Assembly: GCA_036504215.1 (NCBI GenBank) | Contig: DASXVO010000002.1 | Coordinates: 1-64,000, forward strand | DNA from: Vicinamibacterales bacterium | GTDB lineage: Bacteria > Acidobacteriota > Vicinamibacteria > Vicinamibacterales > Fen-181 | Length of the DNA: 64,000 nt | Direction: 5' to 3' | In this document: piece after piece, positions 1-7,311 of the stretch | Layout of the letters: each line of letters starts with the position of its first letter | Numbering within the stretch: position 1 is the stretch's first letter | The notes under the pieces: model-generated | Seen by the model: only the letters and a program-made list of their open reading frames with translations | Databases searched by the model: none | Told to the model about the DNA's origin: nothing | Made by a program: the position numbers and the translations under genes

Positions 1-663
1 CCAGATCTTGATCGGGATCGACACCGCCAGCACCGTCGCCAGGATGAGCAGCGCCCCCATCCAGGTTGTGGCGAACTGCAGGTAGAAGAGGCGATTGGCG
101 CCGAAGCGGTGGCCGATCGCCAGGTGGATCAGTTCCATCCCGATCAGGGCGAGGACCAGCACGACCTGCCAGTCGATCTGCAGCGTCCGGAGGAGGTGCC
201 AGGTTCGTCGGTGCAGGCTGGTGAAGACAAACGGTGAGAAGTGCCAGATGGCGGGTTTCGGGCACAACTCGCGTAGGCCGCCGCCGGCGAACCCGCAGCC
301 GACGGCGAACGGCAGCGCGCCGAACTCGCCCGCGAACATCGGGGGCAGCCCGCACATGACGCCCACGAGGGCGCCCGCATAGGGGCCGGCGATCAGGCCT
401 GCGAGGAACGTCGCCTCGAGGGTGAGGTCGGCGGCGTTGTAGCCGAGCAGCAGCCGGGCCACGACGCCCGCGCCCATCGGGATGCCGAGGCCGAGGGCGA
501 AGGTGAGGCGATCGGGCCACGCGCGGCGCTCGGTCAGCAGGATGGCGCGGAACCGATGGTAACGGACCAGGACGATCGCGATGAGCGCGATGACGGCCAG
601 CCTGACGACGAGCGTCGTCAGGAAGATCTGCTCGGTCGACAGGAATCGAGACTCGTGTGGCAC
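1..663 (-). CDS. LytS-type (5TM receptor) sensor histidine kinase, N-terminal part
   Basis: Only the N-terminal part is in the window; the gene continues past the left edge. Reading the minus strand from a GTG at 661-663 gives an uninterrupted frame of about 220 residues with at least five hydrophobic segments. It includes a Gly/Ala-rich stretch (GLGIPMGAGVVARLLLG, then AGLIAGPYAGALVG and MCGLPPMFAGEFGALP) typical of the 5TM-LYT receptor module of LytS/YhcK kinases, followed by a sixth and seventh hydrophobic segment. The kinase domains themselves are not visible, so the kinase assignment is inference from this module. The frame is open back to a stop at 733-735; GTG 663 is the only good start after it. 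It is divergent from nuoI. Confidence 0.6.
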   Translation of the reverse strand, partial: MPHESRFLSTEQIFLTTLVVRLAVIALIAIVLVRYHRFRAILLTERRAWPDRLTFALGLGIPMGAGVVARLLLGYNAADLTLEATFLAGLIAGPYAGALVGVMCGLPPMFAGEFGALPFAVGCGFAGGGLRELCPKPAIWHFSPFVFTSLHRRTWHLLRTLQIDWQVVLVLALIGMELIHLAIGHRFGANRLFYLQFATTWMGALLILATVLAVSIPIKIW

Positions 664-754
664 TAGACCGATAGCTTGCGTCAGGGTTCGGCCCGCTGTC
701 AAACCGCTCAGGGCGAAAGTGTTATCATGGTTTCACACCCCGGAGGCCCCACAC

Positions 755-1171
755 ATGATTCGTGCGTTGCTGGTCGGGTTTGCGACCACGTTCCGCTATA
801 TCTTCACCAAGCCAGTCACGGTGAACTACCCGGACCAGAAGGTCCCCGTGTTTCCAAAGTACCGGGGCAAGCAGGTCCTGATGCGCGACGAGAACGGCCT
901 GGAGAAATGCGTCGCATGCGGGCTCTGCGCGGTGGCCTGTCCGGCCGACGCCATCTACCTCGAGGCGGCCGAGAACGACGGGACGGCGAAGGCCGGTCCG
1001 CGGTACGCGAAGGTCTACCAGATTCACAAGACCCGCTGCATCTTCTGCGGCTACTGCGAGGAAGCCTGTCCGGTGTCGGCCATCTTCATGGGCAAGGACT
1101 ACGAGTTGGCCGTCTACAGCAAGGACGAGTTCATCTGGGACAAGACCGACCTGTTGGTGGCAGCCAACTGA
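755..1171 (+). CDS. nuoI: NADH-quinone oxidoreductase subunit I (orphan copy)
   Basis: A 138-residue 8Fe ferredoxin-like subunit of respiratory complex I, which carries electrons along the peripheral arm at the cytoplasmic face of the membrane. Two cluster-binding motifs are visible, CVACGLCAVACP and CIFCGYCEEACP, each followed by the expected AI. An amphipathic N-terminal helix (IRALLVGFATTFRYIF) fits NuoI membrane association. The ATG at 755 is chosen because CGGAGG lies about nine bases upstream; the open frame extends to 581 but overlaps the divergent kinase. No other nuo gene is in the window, so this copy is isolated: it may be the only nuoI, separated from the main operon, or a second copy. 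Confidence 0.9.
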   Translation: MIRALLVGFATTFRYIFTKPVTVNYPDQKVPVFPKYRGKQVLMRDENGLEKCVACGLCAVACPADAIYLEAAENDGTAKAGPRYAKVYQIHKTRCIFCGYCEEACPVSAIFMGKDYELAVYSKDEFIWDKTDLLVAAN

Positions 1172-1173
1172 CC

Positions 1174-1191
1174 GCAAGCCAGGAGGCTTGC
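1174..1191 (+). other. Hairpin containing a Shine-Dalgarno sequence between nuoI and the methionine gene
   Basis: GCAAGCC and GGCTTGC form a perfect 7-bp stem with an AGGA loop, three bases after the nuoI stop. The loop and right arm contain AGGAGG (1181-1186), 15 bases before the next ATG at 1202. It could be a weak intercistronic terminator or could mask the ribosome binding site. There is no T-run, so intrinsic termination is uncertain. Confidence 0.35.
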
Positions 1192-1201
1192 GCTACCGCT
1201 G

Positions 1202-3034
1202 ATGCGTTCCTTCCTCGACGATATCGATGAGCGCGTGCTGGTGTGCGACGGCGCCATGGGCACGATGCTGTACTCGAAGGGCGTGTTCGTCAACCGATGC
1301 TTCGAGTCGCTGAACCTGTCCGAACCCGACCTCGTGGCGGAGGTCCACCTGGGGTACGTCCGGGCGGGCGCCGACGTGATCGAAACCAACACCTTCGGGG
1401 CGAACCGGGTCAAGCTGGCGTCGTTCGGCCTGGCCGACAAGGTGCGGGCGATCAACATCTCCGGGGCGAAGGTGGCGCGCCATGCGGCGCGCGATCAGGT
1501 GTACGTCGCCGGGGCAATCGGGCCGCTCGGAATCCGGATCGAACCGTGGGGAAAGACGGGGGTGGACGAGGCGGGCGACTACTTCCGCGAGCAGGCGGCG
1601 GCTTTGCTCGAGGCGCCCGTCGACCTGTTCATCCTCGAGACGTTCCGCGACCTGAATGAGATCGGCGCGGCGATTGCCGCCGTGCGCAGCCTGTGCGATC
1701 TGCCCATCGTCGCGCAGATGACGATCGAGGACCACGGGAACACGCTCGACGGCACGCCCCCCGAGAAGTTCGGTCCCGAACTGGTCCGCCGCGGCGCCCA
1801 CCTGGTTGGTGTCAACTGCAGCGTGGGCCCCGCTCCGATGCTCGAGACGATCGAGCGGATCGCGGCGACCACGGATGCTCCGCTCTCCGCGCAGCCCAAC
1901 GCCGGGAAACCGCGTCACATCGAGGGCCGCACGATCTACCTGTCGTCGCCCGAGTACCTCGCATCGTACGCTCGCCGCTTCATTGCGAAGGGTGTGCGGC
2001 TGGTGGGGGGCTGCTGCGGCACGACGTCCGAACACATCCGGCAAATCAAGCTCGCGGTCGGATCGTCGTCGGCCGTCCGGCGGACCGCCGGGGTGCGGGT
2101 GAGCGCCGTGACGTCCGGCGATCTCGCGGTGGCGCCCCTGCCGCGCGAGCAGAGATCGCGCCTCGCTCACGCGATGGCGCGGGGCACGTTTGTGCGCCTC
2201 GTGGAGTTGCTGCCACCCAAGGGGCACGAATTCGCTGCGACGGTCGAGGAAGCGCGCACGTTGAAGATCCGCGGTGTCGATGCGATCAACATACCGGACG
2301 GTCCGGTTGCGGCAGCCCGCATGAGCGCGATCTCGACGGCCGTGCTGGTGGAGCAGCGGGCCGGCATCGAGACGGTGCTGCACTACGCCTGCCGCGATCG
2401 CAACCTGCTCGGCATGGAATCCGACCTGCTCGGCGCCCACGCAATGGGCGTGCGCAACGTATTGCTGGTGACCGGCGATCCGCCGCGCCGCGGTGACTAC
2501 GCTTTCGCCACCGGCGTGTACGACGTCGATTCGATCGGTCTGACCAACGTCGTGAGCCGCCTCAACCACGGCATCGACATCGGCGGCGAGGCACTCAGCC
2601 GGCAGACGGCCTATCACATCGGCGTGGCGGTCAACCCGACCGCGCTCAATCTCGACGACGAGATCCGGCGGTTCGAGTTCAAGGTCGAAGCTGGGGCCGA
2701 GTTCGCGATCACGCAGTCGGTCTTCGATCTGAAGGCGTTCGACGCCTTCATGAAGCGGGTCGAGCATCTGCGCGTGCCGATCATTGCCGGCCTCTGGCCG
2801 TTCGACAGTCTGCTGAACGCCGAGTTCCTCGCCAATGAAGTGCCCGGCGTGGCCGTCCCCGACGAATGGTTGCGGCGGATGCGGCGCCTGGACACGGCGG
2901 AGGCCGCGGCAGCCGAGGGCGTCGCGATCGCGAGGGCGATTGCCGGGGAGATCCGCGGCCGCGTTCAGGGAGTACAGCTCTCCAACGCGACCGGCCGTAT
3001 TGGCACGGCGCTCCAGGTGCTGGAGGGGCTCTGA
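1202..3034 (+). CDS. Bifunctional homocysteine S-methyltransferase / 5,10-methylenetetrahydrofolate reductase
   Basis: A 610-residue cytoplasmic fusion for the last steps of methionine synthesis and folate recycling, of the YitJ type. Residues about 1-290 are a homocysteine S-methyltransferase barrel: DGAMGT near the N terminus, ETNTFGANR, the zinc Cys in GVNCSVGP and the paired Cys in GGCCGTT. Residues about 320-600 are a MetF-type reductase barrel, with LLPPKGHE and VTGDPPRRGDY (folate and FAD region). The domain linker is around residues 290-315. The length is normal for the fusion. It lies 30 bases after nuoI, with no obvious functional link. Whether the first domain uses S-methylmethionine, betaine or methyl-THF as donor cannot be told from sequence alone. 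Confidence 0.9.
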   Translation: MRSFLDDIDERVLVCDGAMGTMLYSKGVFVNRCFESLNLSEPDLVAEVHLGYVRAGADVIETNTFGANRVKLASFGLADKVRAINISGAKVARHAARDQVYVAGAIGPLGIRIEPWGKTGVDEAGDYFREQAAALLEAPVDLFILETFRDLNEIGAAIAAVRSLCDLPIVAQMTIEDHGNTLDGTPPEKFGPELVRRGAHLVGVNCSVGPAPMLETIERIAATTDAPLSAQPNAGKPRHIEGRTIYLSSPEYLASYARRFIAKGVRLVGGCCGTTSEHIRQIKLAVGSSSAVRRTAGVRVSAVTSGDLAVAPLPREQRSRLAHAMARGTFVRLVELLPPKGHEFAATVEEARTLKIRGVDAINIPDGPVAAARMSAISTAVLVEQRAGIETVLHYACRDRNLLGMESDLLGAHAMGVRNVLLVTGDPPRRGDYAFATGVYDVDSIGLTNVVSRLNHGIDIGGEALSRQTAYHIGVAVNPTALNLDDEIRRFEFKVEAGAEFAITQSVFDLKAFDAFMKRVEHLRVPIIAGLWPFDSLLNAEFLANEVPGVAVPDEWLRRMRRLDTAEAAAAEGVAIARAIAGEIRGRVQGVQLSNATGRIGTALQVLEGL

Positions 3035-3058
3035 GCCGAGGGACCGGGTACTTCCCGC

Positions 3059-3086
3059 TTGTCGGTTCCGCTGGGCCGGGTATATA
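3059..3086 (+). promoter_or_regulatory. Candidate sigma-70 promoter for the methyltransferase pair
   Basis: TTGTCG at 3059-3064 and TATATA at 3081-3086 with a 16-base spacer, about 60 bases before the first methyltransferase start. This is one of the few AT-rich hexamers in the region. Confidence 0.4.
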
Positions 3087-3144
3087 GTCGCTACCTTGGC
3101 GGTGATCGGGCCACCTGCCCGCTGGGTCCGCCATGGAGAGCTCA

Positions 3145-3849
3145 ATGGCGCTATTCGAACGAAGAGACCGATCGGCCGCAGACGAGTACATCTCCTCGTC
3201 CGACGCCGCCACCCGGGCCCTGTCGGTGACGGCGGTCGAGAACGATTTCGTCGAGGGCGTGTACGAGAAACTCGCCTCGGTGTACGACTGGACCTTCGGC
3301 CCAACCCTCCATCCAGGTCGGTTGCAGGCGATTCAGCGGATGGGGATTCGGACTGGCGATCAGATCCTCGAGGTCGGCGTCGGCACAGGAATCAATGCCG
3401 CGCTCTATCCCCGCGACTGCTCCGTGACCGGCGTCGATTTCTCCGCCAACATGCTCGAGAAGGGACGTGACCGGGTCGCGCGCAAGGGGATCTCGAACAT
3501 CCGCCTCCTGGAGATGGACGCGGCCGATTTGAAGTTCGCGGACGACACCTTCGACATCGTCTACGCGCCGTACGTGATCAGCGTGGTGCCAGACCCGGTC
3601 CGCGTGGCCTCGGAGATGCGGCGCGTGTGCAAGCCGGGCGGCAGGATCATCTTCCTCAACCACTTCCGCAGCCCCAACTTCCTCCTGTCTCGAATCGAAC
3701 GTCTGATCTCACCGTTCACGCTCTACATAGGGTTCAAGGCCGACCTCGACCTGCCGGCATTCCTCGCCCAGGCGGACATCCAGCCGGTATCGATTGAAAA
3801 GGTCAACATACCCCGCATCTGGTCGCTCGTGACCTGCGTCAAGGAGTAG
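3145..3849 (+). CDS. Class I SAM-dependent methyltransferase, PmtA/UbiE-like
   Basis: About 234 residues. Motif I of the Rossmann fold is ILEVGVGTGIN, with the acidic ribose-binding residue in VTGVDFSANML, motif II/III in FDIVYAPYVISVV and the LRPGG-like loop as CKPGGRIIFLNH. The layout resembles phosphatidylethanolamine N-methyltransferases of the PmtA type, and the C-terminal amphipathic stretch after position 180 (RIERLISPFTLYIGF) could sit on membrane. The substrate is not provable from sequence. The ATG at 3145 is preferred because GGAG sits six bases upstream; an in-frame ATG at 3133 has no such site. The next methyltransferase follows within seven bases, so the two are probably cotranscribed. 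Confidence 0.8.
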   Translation: MALFERRDRSAADEYISSSDAATRALSVTAVENDFVEGVYEKLASVYDWTFGPTLHPGRLQAIQRMGIRTGDQILEVGVGTGINAALYPRDCSVTGVDFSANMLEKGRDRVARKGISNIRLLEMDAADLKFADDTFDIVYAPYVISVVPDPVRVASEMRRVCKPGGRIIFLNHFRSPNFLLSRIERLISPFTLYIGFKADLDLPAFLAQADIQPVSIEKVNIPRIWSLVTCVKE

Positions 3850-3855
3850 GGCGGC

Positions 3856-4590
3856 CTGAACCTCGAAGAATACGAGTTGATGTACCGCGCCGAGGACCAC
3901 CACTGGTGGTACGTCGGCATGCGGCGTATCACCTGTGCCCTCCTCGACGACGCGGTCGGCCGCGGCCGACCGCTCGAAATCCTCGACGCGGGTTGCGGTA
4001 CCGGCGGCGCGATGGAGTACATCGCGGACTACGGACGCGTGGTCGGCTGCGACTTCTCAGCCGAGGCGCTGGGGTTCTGCACCGCGCGCGGCCTCGGCCG
4101 GCTGGCGCGGGCGTCGGTCGACGCCCTCCCATACCCCGACAGCCACTTCGACCTCGTCGTGTCGTTCGACGTCATCAGCGATGGCGACGCCGATGACGAG
4201 CGGGCGCTCGGCGAATTCGCGCGCGTGCTGAGGCCGGGCGGACACCTGCTGCTGCGCCTTCCGGCGTTCTCCTGGCTGCGCGGGACGCACGACGCGGCCG
4301 TGAACGTGTCGCATCGGTTCACGAAGGGGGAGTTGCGCGGGCAGTTGCGCCGCGTGGGGCTCGAGCCCACGAAGATGAGCTACGCCAACATGTTCCTGCT
4401 GCCTGCGGCCGCGGCCAGGCGCCTGAGCGACCGCCTGCTGGCGCGCGGGGCGGTGGCGTCCGACCTCGCGATCGACGTCGGCGCGTGGAACGGCCCGCTC
4501 GCGTCGATTCTGAGCGCCGAGGCTCCGTTGATTCGTCGCGCCGGCCTCCCTCTGGGCCTCACGCTGATCGCGCTAGCCAGCAAAGCGTAG
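3856..4590 (+). CDS. Class I SAM-dependent methyltransferase
   Basis: About 244 residues. The SAM-binding motif is LEILDAGCGTGGAMEYI, with VVGCDFSAEAL and the loop LRPGGHLLLRLPAFSWL; a Trp/His-rich N terminus (EDHHWWYVGMRR) is common in this family. The C-terminal half has hydrophobic segments suggesting membrane association. The substrate is unknown; in other genomes such proteins sit with lipid or polysaccharide genes. The start is unusual. AAGGAG at 3841-3846 is exactly nine bases before a CTG at 3856, giving L-N-L-E-E-Y-E-L-M. The TTG at 3877 and ATG at 3880 lack a comparable site. I annotate the CTG and note TTG 3877 as the alternative. Confidence 0.8.
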   Translation: MNLEEYELMYRAEDHHWWYVGMRRITCALLDDAVGRGRPLEILDAGCGTGGAMEYIADYGRVVGCDFSAEALGFCTARGLGRLARASVDALPYPDSHFDLVVSFDVISDGDADDERALGEFARVLRPGGHLLLRLPAFSWLRGTHDAAVNVSHRFTKGELRGQLRRVGLEPTKMSYANMFLLPAAAARRLSDRLLARGAVASDLAIDVGAWNGPLASILSAEAPLIRRAGLPLGLTLIALASKA

Positions 4591-4632
4591 GAGTGCAGCT
4601 CGATGCGCCGTGGGTGGGACGCGCCCTGCACG

Positions 4633-6162
4633 TCACGCCCGCAGCCGCAGGTCGAGCACGGCAACACCCAGGCGACGGGTGTCGTCGCCGCCGAACTGCT
4701 CGGCTGGCACGAAGGTCGGCGAGTCGAACTTGACCCTGTACATTCGCCCCAGGTCGAACGGAAAGTCGATCTGCACGGTGCGTCGCTCGCCAGGCGCGCC
4801 GGGAAGATCCACCGTGGCCTCGGTCGTGAAGGTTCGCGCCTCGGGCTCGTAGGACTCCAGCCGTACCGTGGCGGGGCCCGGCGCCCCAAACCCGGGGCTG
4901 TAGTCGACGTCGAGCCTGCTGGCCGGAATGCGCACGAGCACGTAGGCGTTCGACCGGTCGCCGGTCCATTGACTGGTCGTACCGGGCACGGCCGGCTGGT
5001 ACGGCCACCACCCCCGCCCGAACTTGTCGACCGCCTGCTCCGCGGCGTTCACGGGCGTCGTCTCGAACACCAGCAAGCATCCTTTGCATCGGCGGCAGAG
5101 CGGTTCGGTCATCGCGTCGGCCCTGATGCGGGCCCGATGCTCGCCGGCCAGCACGGCGCCGACATCGAGGTCCCCGACCCGCCCGAGATTCATGTCCCCT
5201 TCGTAGTCGAGGCAGCAGAGGACGTAGCGGCCGTCTGCCAGCACGCCGAGGCTGTCAGCCATGACGCAGCCCTGCGGCCCCGGGTTCTCCTCGATGAACA
5301 CGAAGGCGCCAGCCGGGAGTGACCGCCGCAGAAACGCCTCTTCGCGGGTCCAGAGCTCGAACGATTTGAAGACGAGGAAGGCGTTGGGCAGGGGCATGTA
5401 GCCCCAGAAGGCATCCTCCTTCAGCCGGTGGAAGTCGGGTGGCAGCATCGCCCGTGTCGTGGCGATGCGGGTTCCGATCTGCGCCGCGTAGAGCGACCGC
5501 GCGCGGGCCCGCTCGGCCGCATAGGCCTCCGGATACCGCCGCCGCATCGTCCGGCCGAACGACTGCAGCCGACGCAGCGTCTTTCCAATCCAGCGCCGTT
5601 CCGACTTCTCGTCGGGAAAGTTCGGCCAGAGGTCCAGCGGGTAGTCCGACTGGATGCTCGGATCGTGATGCAGCACCCACGTGGACGCGACGTGGATCTC
5701 GAGGCGCGTGCCGCTGCCGTACCGGAACTTGTCCTCGGCCGTCGCGTAGGCCAGGTCGATCAGGTCGTCGACGCCCAGGCGCGGATAGCCGCGCAGGCGA
5801 AACGACTCGCGCGTGGCGGTCTGCAGGCTGAGCGCAAGCGTCAGGTTGGCGTGGCGGAGGAGTTCGCGGCGAACGGCGGGCGCGGCCAACTGCGTCATGT
5901 TGGTGATGAGCGTCACGGGATGGCCGTCCCGCTCGAGCAGGTCGAGGTATTCGAAGACCCGCTTGTTCAGGAGTGGCTCTCCGAGGACGTTCAACATCAC
6001 CGGCGGGCGGGCGCCGGTCGCGTGCAGGCCGTCGAGAAATCGCCGGACGGTGGCGTCGTCGATCGTGCCTTTCGGCCGCCGCAGGAGGTCTGACGGGCAG
6101 AACTCGCAGTGCATGTTGCAGTGGCTCGTCAGCTCGATGAAGACGGTCCGCGGCGCAGTCAT
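4633..6162 (-). CDS. Radical SAM / SPASM domain protein
   Basis: A 509-residue cytoplasmic radical SAM enzyme. The [4Fe-4S]-SAM motif is CNMHCEFC about 15 residues from the start, followed by a TIM-barrel region with LNVLGEPLLN (GE motif). A Cys-rich SPASM-like segment lies around residues 320-400 (CVMADSLGV, YVLCCLDYEG, CRRCKGC). The last 110 residues form an extra domain without a recognisable family. The ATG overlaps the stop of the upstream glycosyltransferase-like gene as ATGA (6159-6162), so translation is probably coupled. The substrate is unknown; the pairing suggests a shared small-molecule or sugar-modifying pathway, which is inference. Confidence 0.8.
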   Translation of the reverse strand: MTAPRTVFIELTSHCNMHCEFCPSDLLRRPKGTIDDATVRRFLDGLHATGARPPVMLNVLGEPLLNKRVFEYLDLLERDGHPVTLITNMTQLAAPAVRRELLRHANLTLALSLQTATRESFRLRGYPRLGVDDLIDLAYATAEDKFRYGSGTRLEIHVASTWVLHHDPSIQSDYPLDLWPNFPDEKSERRWIGKTLRRLQSFGRTMRRRYPEAYAAERARARSLYAAQIGTRIATTRAMLPPDFHRLKEDAFWGYMPLPNAFLVFKSFELWTREEAFLRRSLPAGAFVFIEENPGPQGCVMADSLGVLADGRYVLCCLDYEGDMNLGRVGDLDVGAVLAGEHRARIRADAMTEPLCRRCKGCLLVFETTPVNAAEQAVDKFGRGWWPYQPAVPGTTSQWTGDRSNAYVLVRIPASRLDVDYSPGFGAPGPATVRLESYEPEARTFTTEATVDLPGAPGERRTVQIDFPFDLGRMYRVKFDSPTFVPAEQFGGDDTRRLGVAVLDLRLRA

Positions 6163-7304
6163 GAGAGGCGTTCCAGGATGAGGTCCGCCACGATTCTGGC
6201 GCCGCCCACGTCGGCCGGCTCTGGGCGGTCCTGGGACAGCAGTTCCTCGAGATACGGCTTCCAGTCGCCGGCGAACAGCGCCTCCTGTGGGATGAACTGC
6301 GACCGGACGTATCGCGGCATCTCCTGCACCAGGACTTCGTACTCGACGAAGTGGCCGCGCGAGGTGTAGAGCAGCGCCGTGTCGTGCGCCGCGCACTCGG
6401 CGATGATGCCGTAGCCCGGTTTGGTGGCCACCACATCGACGGCCGCGACGAGATCCTCGTAGCGCCAGCCCGCGCCGTACAGGGCCTGCTCATCGATGTC
6501 GATCACACCGCCCCCGCTCCGCCTGGCCGCGTCGGACATCTCCAGCTGACCGGTGACCACCGCCACATACTCGTCGCCAAAAACGCGGAACGCCTCCGGC
6601 GAGAGGCCCTTGAGGCCGTGGCCGCCGAACGACAGGAGCACCAGCTTGCGGTCGAGGGGCAACCCGAGGGCGCGCCGTGTTTCGGCCGGTTCCCGTACCG
6701 ATCGGCGGGCCACCAGGGGGACGTCGATGGTGGCGTCGGCCGGCGCCATGTCGAACCCGCCCCACATGGGCAGGCGCACGAAGAGGTCGGCGTGCGCACA
6801 GGCGGCGCGAACGAGGGGAACGAGATTCGGCGCCCCGTGAAGTTCCGGTTCGTAGCCCTCGTAGATCCAGTCCCAGGTGAAGTTGCCCACCGCGACCGAG
6901 GGCAAGCCGGCGGCGTGCGCCGCGGCGAAGGCCAGCGGCGGGATGTCGCCGACCACGAGCGCGGCGCCGAGTCGATTGAGCACTTCGGCTTCGTCCCGGA
7001 CTTTCGCGTCGAGATCCCGATAGAAGGATGCGGCCCGTCGCACGGTCTCGGTTTCGTCGAGACGCAGACCGTCGATCTGGACCACGCCCGTATCGCACTC
7101 GACGGGCTGAAAATCCACGGGGTGACGAAGCGTGAGGTCGAAGATCCACCGTCGTGCGCCCGTGCGGACGACGACGGGCAAGCCCGGGCAGCGGTCGCGG
7201 AGCGCGTTGATGATCTCGATGTCACGAGAGGCATGGCCGAAGCCGTGACCGGACACATACCAGACGACAGGTTGGCACATAGGTGGCTGGTCGTGGCTAG
7301 GCAT
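6159..7304 (-). CDS. GT-B fold glycosyltransferase-like protein
   Basis: A 381-residue protein beginning VVWYVSGHGFGHASRD, a Gly/His-rich loop like the N terminus of MurG/GT28 enzymes and of the N-terminal domain of bacterial and plant L-arabinokinase-type proteins. A C-terminal domain has LVLLSFGGHGLKG and, later, VDVVATKPGYGIIAE, which match the nucleotide-sugar-binding loop of GT-B enzymes. Donor and acceptor are unknown. The start at 7304 is eight bases after the lon stop; an in-frame Met at 7280 sits just before the conserved motif, and neither has a clear Shine-Dalgarno site. The stop overlaps the downstream radical SAM start by four bases. Confidence 0.7.
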   Translation of the reverse strand: MPSHDQPPMCQPVVWYVSGHGFGHASRDIEIINALRDRCPGLPVVVRTGARRWIFDLTLRHPVDFQPVECDTGVVQIDGLRLDETETVRRAASFYRDLDAKVRDEAEVLNRLGAALVVGDIPPLAFAAAHAAGLPSVAVGNFTWDWIYEGYEPELHGAPNLVPLVRAACAHADLFVRLPMWGGFDMAPADATIDVPLVARRSVREPAETRRALGLPLDRKLVLLSFGGHGLKGLSPEAFRVFGDEYVAVVTGQLEMSDAARRSGGGVIDIDEQALYGAGWRYEDLVAAVDVVATKPGYGIIAECAAHDTALLYTSRGHFVEYEVLVQEMPRYVRSQFIPQEALFAGDWKPYLEELLSQDRPEPADVGGARIVADLILERLS

Positions 7305-7311
7305 CGATGGG

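Noticed and set aside
1193-3304. 703-residue open frame antisense to the methionine enzyme
   Set aside because: High-GC shadow: rich in Arg, His, Asp and Val with no domain, while the opposite strand encodes a clear two-domain enzyme.
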